Below are positions 6,965-14,357 of a stretch of 28,093 nucleotides of DNA, in pieces (within the stretch, counting starts at the first letter, position 1; each line of letters starts with the position of its first letter). The notes beneath the pieces were generated by a model. The model ran no database searches. It was not told the DNA's origin and saw only the letters and a list, made by a program, of their open reading frames with translations. Source of the stretch: JBDREW01 sp043819385 (lineage in GTDB: Bacteria; Patescibacteriota; Minisyncoccia; Minisyncoccales; GWA2-38-27). The stretch spans positions 1 through 28,093 of the forward strand of contig JBDREW010000015.1 in NCBI GenBank assembly GCA_043819385.1, given 5' to 3'. A program made the translations under genes and the position numbers.

Positions 6965-9022
6965 ATGGATAATGAAAAAAAAACAAAAGATATAAAAAGA
7001 GTTTTTTTTGGATTTTTAATCCTCTTTTTTTTATTTTTTACAAATATTGTTTTTGCTTTAGAGGTTGATTATCCATCATTTCCTGGAATACCAGATATCA
7101 ACAATTCAACATCAATGGAAGATATCACTATTTATAGGTTTAGATTTATTATTATAATTTCTGGATTTATAGCTTTATTATCTTTAGTAATAGCTGGAGC
7201 TCGTTATCTTACCTCAACCGGAAAACCAGATAAAATGGCGTCTGCCAAAGAACAAATCTCAAATGCTTTTTTTGGTCTTTTACTTTTATTGTCATCATTC
7301 CTTTTACTTCAAGCCATAAGCCCTAAATTTGTTGAATTAGGAATAACAAAACCAGAAAAAATTGAAACACCAGAAATTATAGAAACATCCGACTTCCCAA
7401 TTCAAGAGTTTAGGTCATCAATATATACTGAAATCCCTTTTGGAAAAATAATTGAACAATATATATTAGAAAATAAAAATACAATTGAAGAAGATAAAAA
7501 AGACAAAAGAAAATCAAGAATGGAAAGAATTTTAGATATTGGAGAAAACTCATTACAACTTGGCGAAAAATTAAAAAAACAAAGTGAAGAATTAAAAGAA
7601 CTTGCTCAAAAATGCGATTGTACTCAATTAAAAACTTGCTGTGAAAATTCTAATCCAGGGCCTGCCTGCACAAGTAATCTTTGTGTTTCAAAACCAGGAT
7701 GTACTGGAGACCCATGTAAAAATTCAAGAGATAATATCCAAAAAAAAGAAAAAGAAAATTTAAAAGCAATGTATGAGGGAACAGAAGTTAAACAAGATGA
7801 TATTTCTGGAAATTCTTCTCAAGTCACAACTAGCTTAAGAACTGAACAAGAAAGGGCTTCCCAAGAAATTCGACTTATAAAATATGAGATAGATAAAATA
7901 GAAAGAGCGGAAACCTTTATGATAGAATGTCCATTATGGTCAATAACAAATTTATCTGATTATTTAGATACAAAAAACTTTTATTTAGAAAAAAAATGGA
8001 GATTTGAGCCAGTTAATTTTTGGTCGGATATAAGGGTAATTGATGATTGGGCAACTGTTTATTGTGCAGTAAGTGGTAATACTTGGGAATCAAATTATCA
8101 AGAATCATCTGGCAAGATAGAAGATCTTTCAAAATCAGTGAAACGATCATATCAAGGATTTTCTAGCGACAAAGAACCAGTCACTTGTACAACTGAAATT
8201 TCAATTGGTGAGCTTATGGATAGAGCCAAAAGAACTGGATATAAATTAGTAGAAAGATTAGAAAAAATTATTGATTTGAATGAACAATTAACAAAAGCTG
8301 TTAATGACCTTCATACATTAGTAAGTCAATGCTCATCTCTCGGACCATCCGCTGATCCTCCACGAGCAGGTTGTTTTTCTCAATGCCATAAAACAATTCT
8401 TAACGCTTGTATTAAACAATGTATAGGTTTAGCTCCAGGATGGCAAGGACCTTGCCCAGCTCAAAAAATTGAAGAAAAAATTAAAGAAATTAAAGATATT
8501 GTAGAAGGAGTTCCAAACCAACCAGCTGAAAATGAAGAAAAAAAGGAAAAAGAAGGGATAAAAGATGTACTTGAAGCCAAGAAAAAAACAAAAAAAGAAG
8601 CTATTGAAGATAACGCAACAAGAGAACAAATAGGTATAAAACCAATTGTCAATGAAGTTGTTCCAAAAATAATTGAAGATTTGGCTGGAATGGTCAGAAA
8701 TCCTATTAAAAAATGTGTTTCTGGATTTACAGGGATAAGTCAAGTATTAAGCTGTAGCAATAGTATTAATGGAATAGGGCCAGAAGATAAATTAATTAAA
8801 GAATGTTGTTATAACGAAAAATGGTTTCAAGAATGTCTTGGTCAATGTTATTTAGAGGGTCCTAAAAATGAATCATCTGATAATAATTCAACAGGAAAAA
8901 AAGAGGAAAGCGAATATAAAAAATGTTTAAAAAGCTGTCAAGATAAAAAAGCCAAAGAAACTAAAATAGACGCAATATCTGATTGTCTTCATTTAATTAA
9001 TTTCTATTGTTGCTCACCATAA
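6965..9022 (+). CDS. Large pilin-like type IV secretion protein with Cys-rich extension
   Basis: The 685-aa protein has a signal sequence (about residues 12-31), then DYPSFPG, then two membrane segments (61-80 and 100-117) joined by a basic loop (YLTSTGKPDKMASAKEQISN). This core is the TrbC/VirB2-like T4SS pilin layout and is repeated in the next two genes. The remaining 560 residues are an exported extension: a Cys-rich patch with CDC, CC and several single cysteines (about 217-253), a helical region (about 275-310), more paired cysteines in the middle, a Glu/Lys-rich stretch (about 500-550), and a last Cys-rich block ending YCCSP. Extracytoplasmic disulfides are likely. A usual VirB2 pilin is near 100 aa, so this is not a standard subunit; a surface-exposed variant or tip protein is possible. 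Confidence 0.75.
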   Translation: MDNEKKTKDIKRVFFGFLILFFLFFTNIVFALEVDYPSFPGIPDINNSTSMEDITIYRFRFIIIISGFIALLSLVIAGARYLTSTGKPDKMASAKEQISNAFFGLLLLLSSFLLLQAISPKFVELGITKPEKIETPEIIETSDFPIQEFRSSIYTEIPFGKIIEQYILENKNTIEEDKKDKRKSRMERILDIGENSLQLGEKLKKQSEELKELAQKCDCTQLKTCCENSNPGPACTSNLCVSKPGCTGDPCKNSRDNIQKKEKENLKAMYEGTEVKQDDISGNSSQVTTSLRTEQERASQEIRLIKYEIDKIERAETFMIECPLWSITNLSDYLDTKNFYLEKKWRFEPVNFWSDIRVIDDWATVYCAVSGNTWESNYQESSGKIEDLSKSVKRSYQGFSSDKEPVTCTTEISIGELMDRAKRTGYKLVERLEKIIDLNEQLTKAVNDLHTLVSQCSSLGPSADPPRAGCFSQCHKTILNACIKQCIGLAPGWQGPCPAQKIEEKIKEIKDIVEGVPNQPAENEEKKEKEGIKDVLEAKKKTKKEAIEDNATREQIGIKPIVNEVVPKIIEDLAGMVRNPIKKCVSGFTGISQVLSCSNSINGIGPEDKLIKECCYNEKWFQECLGQCYLEGPKNESSDNNSTGKKEESEYKKCLKSCQDKKAKETKIDAISDCLHLINFYCCSP

Positions 9023-9027
9023 AAAAA

Positions 9028-10626
9028 ATGTTTAAAAAAATCATTATTCTAATATCTGCTTTTTTAATTATTGGTTTTATTTTTGCTCCTATTTCTTATG
9101 CTCTTGAAACTAATTATCCATCAGTCCCCGGAGCTTCACAACCATCAGACCAAACATCTTTACCAGATTTTGTAAAATATATTTTTGTACTTTTAATCGC
9201 TGGATCTGGAATTATTGCTATATTTAGTTTAACAATAGCTGGATTCCGTTATTTAAATTCAGGAGGAAATCCAGAAAAAATAAAGCAAGCAAGAGGTCAA
9301 GTATTATCAGCTTTTTGGGGAATTATGATTTTATTAGGTTCTTGGGTTATTCTAAATATTATCAATCCAAAATTAACTTCTTTAGAATTAGAAGACCCAA
9401 TTCCTGTTCCTGGTGTAGAAATACCTGCTCCTCCAATTTATTCTATTCCTACTTCAGATCTTTTATTAAGAGTAAAATTATTAGTTGAGGCAACAAAAAA
9501 AACTCCTGATTATATAAAAGAAACAGCTAAAAAAATAAAAGAATTAACTGATAAGTGTGATTGTGGAAATACTCAATCCATTTGTGCTTGTGAAAAAGGA
9601 GGACAATCATCATTAGATAAAAAACCATGGGATTATAGTTTAGATAATTACGATACAGATATCTTTTTATTATCTTATGAAAAAAAACCAATAATTATTC
9701 CTAAAACATTTAATGATAGCATAGAACCAATCGGAGCAGGTGGAGAAACTCCATTTGGTGGTGGTGGTATAGAACCAATTGGAGCAGGTGGAGAAACTCC
9801 ATTTGGTGGTGGTATAGAACCAATTGGAGCAGGTGGAGAAACTCCATTTGGCGGTGGTGGTATAGAACCAATTGGAGCAGGTGGAGAAACTCCAGGAGAG
9901 CCTGGAGGAGAGCCTGGAGGAGAATCTGGAGGAGAACCCGAAGGAGAGCCCGAAGAAGGAGGACCAGATCAAAATTTAATTTGTAAACCAAAAACTTGCT
10001 ATATTGGACAATCCTCTAACCCTTGCCCTGACAAAGAAGATATTAAAAAATATGAAAAAGCTCTTATTGACCAAAAAGATATGATTTTCTATTATAAGAA
10101 TAGGGTATATGAAGAAAGAAATGATTTAACCACTGATATAGAACAATTTATAGATAAAGAAATATCTTGGTACGAAGAACAAATACAGGCTGAGGAAAAA
10201 TTAGAGGACTGGGGAGGATTAAAACAAAGAAAAATAGATTTTCTTCAAGAAAGAAAAAGCTGGTTAGAACAAGAAAAAAAATACAAACAAGAATTAATCC
10301 AAGAGCTTGAACAACTTGCTCAAATTATTGAAAAAATAGGAGATCCATCTATAAAAATTCCTCAACTATCAAATCAATGTTTAATAAATGTAAAAACAAA
10401 ATGTCAGGCAAGATGTAAACAAAGCAATGACAATGGATGTATTGATAAAGTAAAAGGGTGCGAACCAGACTCTTGTACGGGAGGAAATCCATGTTCAACT
10501 GGTGAGATACAATCTGAAATAAGTAAAATTGAACAAATTTCTCAAGAAATCAAAAGTAAATGTGATCAAATAATTTCTACTATAAACAATATAGAAAAAG
10601 AAAAAACTCCAACTAAAACGCTTTAA
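9028..10626 (+). CDS. Large pilin-like type IV secretion protein with Gly/Pro/Glu repeats and coiled coil
   Basis: I use the ATG at 9028, which gives a 532-aa protein opening with a normal signal sequence (MFKKIIILISAFLIIGFIFA); an upstream TTG at 9007 would overlap the previous gene and add an unlikely prefix. The mature start LETNYPSVPG, two membrane segments (about 51-71 and 94-112) and loop LNSGGNPEKIKQARG match the neighbouring paralogues. An exported part follows: a CDC..CAC patch (about 181-190), four tandem IEPIGAGGETPFGGG-type repeats plus GEP repeats (about 232-312), a Glu/Lys coiled coil (about 330-440), and a cysteine-rich block (about 450-495). The gap from the previous stop is 5 bp, indicating one transcript. 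The repeats look like a flexible spacer that could change length by slippage. Confidence 0.75.
   Translation: MFKKIIILISAFLIIGFIFAPISYALETNYPSVPGASQPSDQTSLPDFVKYIFVLLIAGSGIIAIFSLTIAGFRYLNSGGNPEKIKQARGQVLSAFWGIMILLGSWVILNIINPKLTSLELEDPIPVPGVEIPAPPIYSIPTSDLLLRVKLLVEATKKTPDYIKETAKKIKELTDKCDCGNTQSICACEKGGQSSLDKKPWDYSLDNYDTDIFLLSYEKKPIIIPKTFNDSIEPIGAGGETPFGGGGIEPIGAGGETPFGGGIEPIGAGGETPFGGGGIEPIGAGGETPGEPGGEPGGESGGEPEGEPEEGGPDQNLICKPKTCYIGQSSNPCPDKEDIKKYEKALIDQKDMIFYYKNRVYEERNDLTTDIEQFIDKEISWYEEQIQAEEKLEDWGGLKQRKIDFLQERKSWLEQEKKYKQELIQELEQLAQIIEKIGDPSIKIPQLSNQCLINVKTKCQARCKQSNDNGCIDKVKGCEPDSCTGGNPCSTGEIQSEISKIEQISQEIKSKCDQIISTINNIEKEKTPTKTL
9721..9894 (+). repeat. In-gene tandem repeats coding IEPIGAGGETPFGGG
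   Basis: The units are 9721-9768 (48 bp), 9769-9813 (45 bp), 9814-9861 (48 bp) and 9862-9894 (partial, 33 bp). They are nearly identical and differ mostly in the number of GGT codons. A second short repeat of GGAGAGCCT type follows to about 9960. The high identity indicates recent expansion or active turnover. Confidence 0.9.
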
Positions 10627-10632
10627 TTTTTT

Positions 10633-11862
10633 ATGAAAAAAAACATTATTTTATTATTAATATTTCCTTTAATTCTGATTTTATTTTTTCCGTTAATTGT
10701 AAATGGACAAGGAACGGAACCACGTGCCTTAGAGCTTGAATATCCTTCTTTTCCACCCGAAGCTTCTGCGCCGACAAGCACTACATCTTTACCAGATTTT
10801 GTAAAATATATTTTTGTTTTTGCCATAATTATTTCTGGCTTTATCGCATTATTAGTTATTGTTTATGCTGGTTTTGAATACACGGCCTCAATAGGATCTC
10901 CTAACAAAATACAAAGTGCAAAAGATAAAATAAATGGTGCTATTATAGGTTTATTAATATTAGCTGTTTCTTGGTTAATTCTTGATACTATCAATCCTCA
11001 ATTAGTTATTTTCCGATTGCCAAGCGAATTGCCATCTGCTATCCCTGATATAAGTCCTGGAGTTTATTTATGTTCTCAAAGAGTAGATATTTTAGGATTT
11101 TGGCAAAAAAGACAACAAGCTGAACGCGAAGAAGGAACAACCCAAAAACAAACATTTCAAGAATTAACAGGAATACTAAAAACAATAGAACAATATTGTG
11201 CTCCAACTAACCCAGTTCAAACATCAGGAGATATTAGCTCAGATATTGAAGATAAAATTCAATATGTTTATCTTGTACCATCTTTCAGGGAAGCCCAATA
11301 TGGAGCAATCCTTTATGAAGAAAGAGGATTTCAAGGTAAAAGTAGCGTATTTTACGGAACATCAACAGGATCAGGAGGAGTTTCTACATTAGATAAACCA
11401 ACTGAATGGCCTGTACGGAACATTCAAGCATCTTCAGCACGAGTTTTTATACTTAACTTTAATCCAGCTCCATCATGGGAAGCAAGATTATTTGAATTAG
11501 TCCACTTTAATAGAGACGACATAAAAGGAAAAAAAACTCCTGAAGCATGTAAACCAGGAGAACAGGGTTCATCAACGGCAACAGGAAATTGTCAAATACC
11601 TAAAAATAAAGATAATAAAAATGAAGTTGGATCAGTAAATATTGAAGGTAGTATGTTTGTTATATTTTTAAAAGAAGGGGGTGATTGGACAAGCTCATCA
11701 GATAATTATATCCAAGCAAATCCAGGCAATACTGATTTAAACAATACAGTAATGGGCACATGGAAAAGAGAAGAATGTGTTGAAAAAAGAGAACCAGAAC
11801 TACGAGATAGATATTATCCATGTGCTGAAAGGGGAGTTGTTGTGGGTGCAGATTTTTATTAA
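10633..11862 (+). CDS. Pilin-like type IV secretion protein with beta/gamma-crystallin-like domain
   Basis: The 409-aa protein has a signal sequence (residues 1-26), the shared LEYPSFP motif (35-41), and two membrane segments (about 57-79 and 102-118) like its two upstream paralogues; the sequence TTSLPDFVKYIFV is nearly the same as in the previous gene. The C-terminal part differs: YGAILYEERGFQGKSSVFYG (223-242) matches the Greek-key signature of beta/gamma-crystallins (Tyr228, Phe233, Gly235), followed by VRNIQASSARVFI (261-273), which resembles the conserved N/D-x-x-SS turn. A second, weaker copy starts near ARLFELVHFNRDD (284-296). Such domains often bind calcium at the surface of bacteria. 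It starts 6 bp after the previous stop. I infer a surface-exposed, possibly calcium-stabilised module on a secretion or pilus component. Confidence 0.75.
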   Translation: MKKNIILLLIFPLILILFFPLIVNGQGTEPRALELEYPSFPPEASAPTSTTSLPDFVKYIFVFAIIISGFIALLVIVYAGFEYTASIGSPNKIQSAKDKINGAIIGLLILAVSWLILDTINPQLVIFRLPSELPSAIPDISPGVYLCSQRVDILGFWQKRQQAEREEGTTQKQTFQELTGILKTIEQYCAPTNPVQTSGDISSDIEDKIQYVYLVPSFREAQYGAILYEERGFQGKSSVFYGTSTGSGGVSTLDKPTEWPVRNIQASSARVFILNFNPAPSWEARLFELVHFNRDDIKGKKTPEACKPGEQGSSTATGNCQIPKNKDNKNEVGSVNIEGSMFVIFLKEGGDWTSSSDNYIQANPGNTDLNNTVMGTWKREECVEKREPELRDRYYPCAERGVVVGADFY

Positions 11863-11887
11863 AACTCATAACTCATAACTCATAACT
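11863..11887 (+). repeat. AACTCAT heptamer array directly after a stop codon
   Basis: There are three exact AACTCAT units (11863-11883) plus AACT, starting on the first base after the stop of the crystallin-type pilin gene. TAA triplets at 11869, 11876 and 11883 give stops in all three frames. The array leads straight into a terminator hairpin. Confidence 0.85.
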
Positions 11888-11889
11888 TA

Positions 11890-11914
11890 AAAAATCCAGC
11901 AAAGCTGGATTTTT
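11890..11914. terminator. Bidirectional terminator between the secretion cluster and jag
   Basis: AAAAATCCAGC (11890-11900) pairs with GCTGGATTTTT (11904-11914) over an AAA loop. T-runs in both directions suit the convergent genes on each side. Nearly the same hairpin follows dnaN at 17119-17144. Confidence 0.85.
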
Positions 11915-11938
11915 GATTAACTAATAACCAAGTTTATT

Positions 11939-12053
11939 AGTTCCAAGTTCCAAGTTCCAAGTTCCAAGTTCCAAGTTCCAAGTTCCAAGTTCCAAGTTCC
12001 AAGTTCCAAGTTCCAAGTTCCAAGTTCCAAGTTCCAAGTTCCAAGTTCCAAGT
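11939..12053. repeat. TTCCAAG heptamer microsatellite, about 16 copies
   Basis: An exact 7-bp tandem repeat (AGTTCCA on + strand, AACTTGG-type on - strand) spans about 115 bp. Its right end reaches the stop codon of jag (12053-12055). Earlier decayed units may include the AAGTTTATTAG stretch just before it. No spacers, so not CRISPR. Confidence 0.95.
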
Positions 12054-12514
12054 TATGAGATTCTTGGTTTTATAACTAATCTTCTTTCATCTTTTTCTCC
12101 AATACTTTCAGTTATTATATCGCTTCTGTTAGCTAATTCAAGATGAATAATCCTTCGTTCATAAGCGGACATTGGCATTAATATTTTTTCCTGACTTGTT
12201 AAAGCAACATCATTAGCAAAAGTTTTTACTATTTCTTTTAAATACTCAATTTTTTTCTCTTTATAATTATTAATATCAAGATTGATATAAAATGGTTGAT
12301 TGATTTTACGCATTAATACTCTTTTCAAAAGATGCTGAATCTCTGCTAATGTTTGTCCATTTTGACCAATTAAAATTTTTGGATCTCCTGTTCTCATATT
12401 TACAAAAATTGTTTGATCATCTACTTTAAGATTTTCAACGTCCAACTCAAAACTAGTTTTCTGAAAAAACTGATTAACTTCTGATTTAATTGTTTCTAAA
12501 TCATTGAAATCCAT
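12053..12514 (-). CDS. jag: Jag (KhpB-like) KH-R3H RNA-binding protein
   Basis: The 153-aa protein has a KH domain with the GxxG loop (ILIGQNGQTLAEIQHL, about residues 47-62) and a C-terminal R3H-type domain (MSAYERRIIHLELANR, with Arg and His of the R-x3-H motif). It is the RNA-binding protein usually found beside yidC. The usual N-terminal Jag_N domain is absent, which explains the short length compared with about 200 aa in Firmicutes. The gene lies 13 bp after yidC and is in the rpmH-rnpA-yidC-jag series. Its stop codon overlaps the first unit of the heptamer array, so the last residues RIS may have been set by the repeat. Confidence 0.9.
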   Translation of the reverse strand: MDFNDLETIKSEVNQFFQKTSFELDVENLKVDDQTIFVNMRTGDPKILIGQNGQTLAEIQHLLKRVLMRKINQPFYINLDINNYKEKKIEYLKEIVKTFANDVALTSQEKILMPMSAYERRIIHLELANRSDIITESIGEKDERRLVIKPRIS

Positions 12515-12527
12515 AATAAATAAAAGA

Positions 12528-13268
12528 TTAATTATTTTTATTTGCTAACTTTTCTTTTTTTAAAAAAAATGTTTGCTGAATAATTGTAAATAAAGTTGTT
12601 ACTACCCAATATAGCCCAATTGCAGAAGGAAGCCTAAAAAGAATTGAAACAGTAAAAACTGGAAGAAAATATTTCATCTGGGTTTGCATAATTTTTGACA
12701 TATCAGGTTTATTTCCTACTGACTTACTATTTTTTCCAACCATATTCATTCCACTCATTTTTACTTGAAAATACTGACCAATACCAGCTAAAACAGCTAA
12801 TATCATATTCGGTTGACTAAGATTTACTATTCCTAAAAACATTGGATTAATCATCTCTGGAGAGGGAACAAAGCTATAAAGCAACGTCATTTGCTCTGGA
12901 TTTAGACCCTGCCAAAATACTCTATAAAGAGCTACCAAAACCGGCAATTGAACCAAAAGAAGCAATATTCCTGAAAAAGGACTTACTTTTTCTTTTTTAT
13001 AAAGAGCCATTATCTCTCGTGCTTGTACTTCCCTATTGTCTTTATATTTTTCCTGAACTTCTTTTACTTTTGGTTGTAATTCTGAAAGAGCTTTTTGAGA
13101 TTTTATTGCTTTATTTCCTAATGGATAAAATACAAACTTAATTAATATAGTTAAAGCAATTATTGCTATTCCAAAATCATGACCAGGAATATACTGATAA
13201 AGTAAAATCAATGCATTAAACAATGGCTGATATAAAAACGTATTAAAAATATCTACTATAAAACCCAT
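12528..13268 (-). CDS. yidC: YidC/Oxa1 membrane protein insertase
   Basis: The 246-aa protein is a short YidC of the Gram-positive type, without a large periplasmic domain. It has membrane segments near residues 12-27, 33-50, 90-110 (LLLLVQLPVLVALYRVFW), 138-165 and 205-232, and the cytoplasmic hairpin ALSELQPKVKEVQEKYKDNR (62-81). Residue Lys44 in ILIKFVFYPL sits where other YidC proteins have the functional groove Arg; the positive charge is kept. It inserts membrane proteins with or without Sec. The position between rnpA and jag is the standard bacterial order. Confidence 0.94.
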   Translation of the reverse strand: MGFIVDIFNTFLYQPLFNALILLYQYIPGHDFGIAIIALTILIKFVFYPLGNKAIKSQKALSELQPKVKEVQEKYKDNREVQAREIMALYKKEKVSPFSGILLLLVQLPVLVALYRVFWQGLNPEQMTLLYSFVPSPEMINPMFLGIVNLSQPNMILAVLAGIGQYFQVKMSGMNMVGKNSKSVGNKPDMSKIMQTQMKYFLPVFTVSILFRLPSAIGLYWVVTTLFTIIQQTFFLKKEKLANKNN

Positions 13269-13434
13269 AAAAATTCAATTTACAATTTTCAATTTACAAT
13301 CAATTAACCAATGTTTCAATTTTCAAACAGCTTATAAGAATACCTGTTTTTATTAAAAATTGTTTCATTCCTGCCCGCATTGCTATACAAAGCGTTGCAG
13401 ACGGAAAAAATTAAACTGAAATTAAAAATTAAAA
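13269..13434. repeat. Spacer with degenerate heptamers and a decayed GCCCGCAT hairpin element
   Basis: Just upstream of yidC are 7-bp units of the type AATTTAC, AATTTTC, AATTTAC (about 13275-13300). Positions 13370-13406 carry CCTGCCCGCATTGCT and AGCGTTGCAGACGG, a decayed copy of the long hairpin seen at 25821-25858. Confidence 0.6.
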
Positions 13435-13776
13435 TTATTTTATTATTCCTGCTTTTTTAAACAACTTATTTATTTTTTCTTCAAGTTCCCAAAAATCATT
13501 TATCTCCAATCCTGGCCTAACTATTATGACACTATCAATCCCCTTTTCAATTATAGACAATTTTGTTTTAGTTAATGCTTTCAATCTTCTTCTAATTTTA
13601 TTCCTTACAATTGCTTTTTTAGAAACTTTATTACTAACTACAAAACCAAATCTACTATCCTCTAAATCATTTTTTATAAATTTTAAAAATAAAAAATCTT
13701 CTTTATATGCTTTGCCTTTTTTAAAAACTTTTTCAAAGTCAGTTTTCTTTTTTAATCTATTTTTTTCAGAAAGCAT
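13435..13776 (-). CDS. rnpA: Ribonuclease P protein component
   Basis: The 113-aa protein shows the RnpA fold: an N-terminal RLKKKTDFEKVFKKGKAYKE segment, the central FGFVVSNKVSKKAIVRNKIRRRLK with the RNR signature (RNKIRR, residues 58-63), and a short C-terminal helix. It binds the RNase P RNA and helps in 5' maturation of tRNA. Length matches the family. It lies downstream of rpmH with a 93-bp AT-rich gap, the usual order at bacterial origins. The RNase P RNA gene is not in this window. Confidence 0.95.
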   Translation of the reverse strand: MLSEKNRLKKKTDFEKVFKKGKAYKEDFLFLKFIKNDLEDSRFGFVVSNKVSKKAIVRNKIRRRLKALTKTKLSIIEKGIDSVIIVRPGLEINDFWELEEKINKLFKKAGIIK

Positions 13777-13869
13777 AAGCTTGATACTAATAAATTATTG
13801 ATATTGATTTATATAATTAGTATACTTTTTTCTATTTTTATTTATAAACAAACAAGTATAATTTAATTA

Positions 13870-14004
13870 CTATACTGTAAGTTTTTTTCTTCCTTTCAAT
13901 CTTCTTCTAGATAAAACTCTTCTCCCAGACTTTGTTCTTTGTCTAAGAGTAAATCCATGTGCCCTTTTTCTTTTTCTCTTTTTTGGTTGGTATGTAATTG
14001 ACAT
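13870..14004 (-). CDS. rpmH: 50S ribosomal protein L34
   Basis: This 44-aa gene runs from ATG at 14004 to TAG at 13870. The protein begins MSITYQPKKRKRKRAHGF and continues with TLRQRTKSGRRVLSRRRLKG, which is the L34 signature (KRKR..HGF..R..T..GR.VL..RR.KGR). The C-terminus KKLTV is also typical. It is the first gene of the rpmH-rnpA-yidC-jag series, facing dnaA. Confidence 0.96.
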   Translation of the reverse strand: MSITYQPKKRKRKRAHGFTLRQRTKSGRRVLSRRRLKGRKKLTV

Positions 14005-14357
14005 AATTTGAATTAAAATGCAAAGATTAAAATGCAAAATAATAATTTAATAATTAAAGATTAAGCTCATTTTTAAATTCAATTATTAGTATAATATTAA
14101 AATTTATTTTAGTCAATATTTTAACTAACATTCGGTTAACAAGTTATTCACAGGTTGTTAACAAAATGTGGATTTTGTCTATAGTTTGCTTCTAATTTCT
14201 GATATGATACAATATAAAAACATAACCAAAGTATGCAAAAAGCCACAATATAATTTTACATTAACAAATAAAGATTTAAATAAATAAAGAACCCTATTGC
14301 AAGTGATAGGATATTATAAGAGACATAAAAGAAATTAAGTTCTTCATTTAAAAAATT
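14005..14357. other. rpmH-dnaA intergenic region: promoters and DnaA-box-like sites
   Basis: The 353-bp divergent gap has TTATTCACA (14144-14152), a good DnaA-box match, and TGTGGATTT (14167-14175), a poorer one on the other strand. AT-rich sequence (about 14040-14125) could unwind. The dnaA leader carries a small hairpin, CCTAT (14293-14297) with ATAGG (14306-14310). It may be part of a bipartite oriC with the dnaA-dnaN gap, and may mediate dnaA autoregulation. Confidence 0.6.
14186..14213 (+). promoter_or_regulatory. Candidate dnaA promoter
   Basis: TTGCTT (14186-14191), a 16-bp spacer and TACAAT (14208-14213) lie just downstream of the DnaA-box-like sites. The resulting leader would be about 140 nt. 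Confidence 0.5.

Noticed and set aside
9007..9027. TTG start for the second pilin-like gene
   Set aside because: It would overlap the end of the upstream gene and put a polar prefix before a good signal peptide; ATG at 9028 is better.
9670..9991. Antisense open frames opposite the Gly-rich repeats
   Set aside because: They arise because the GGT/GGA repeats lack stops in the reverse frames; the sense gene has a signal peptide and family core.
11939..12053. CRISPR array
   Set aside because: Units are 7 bp in direct tandem with no spacers; it is a microsatellite.
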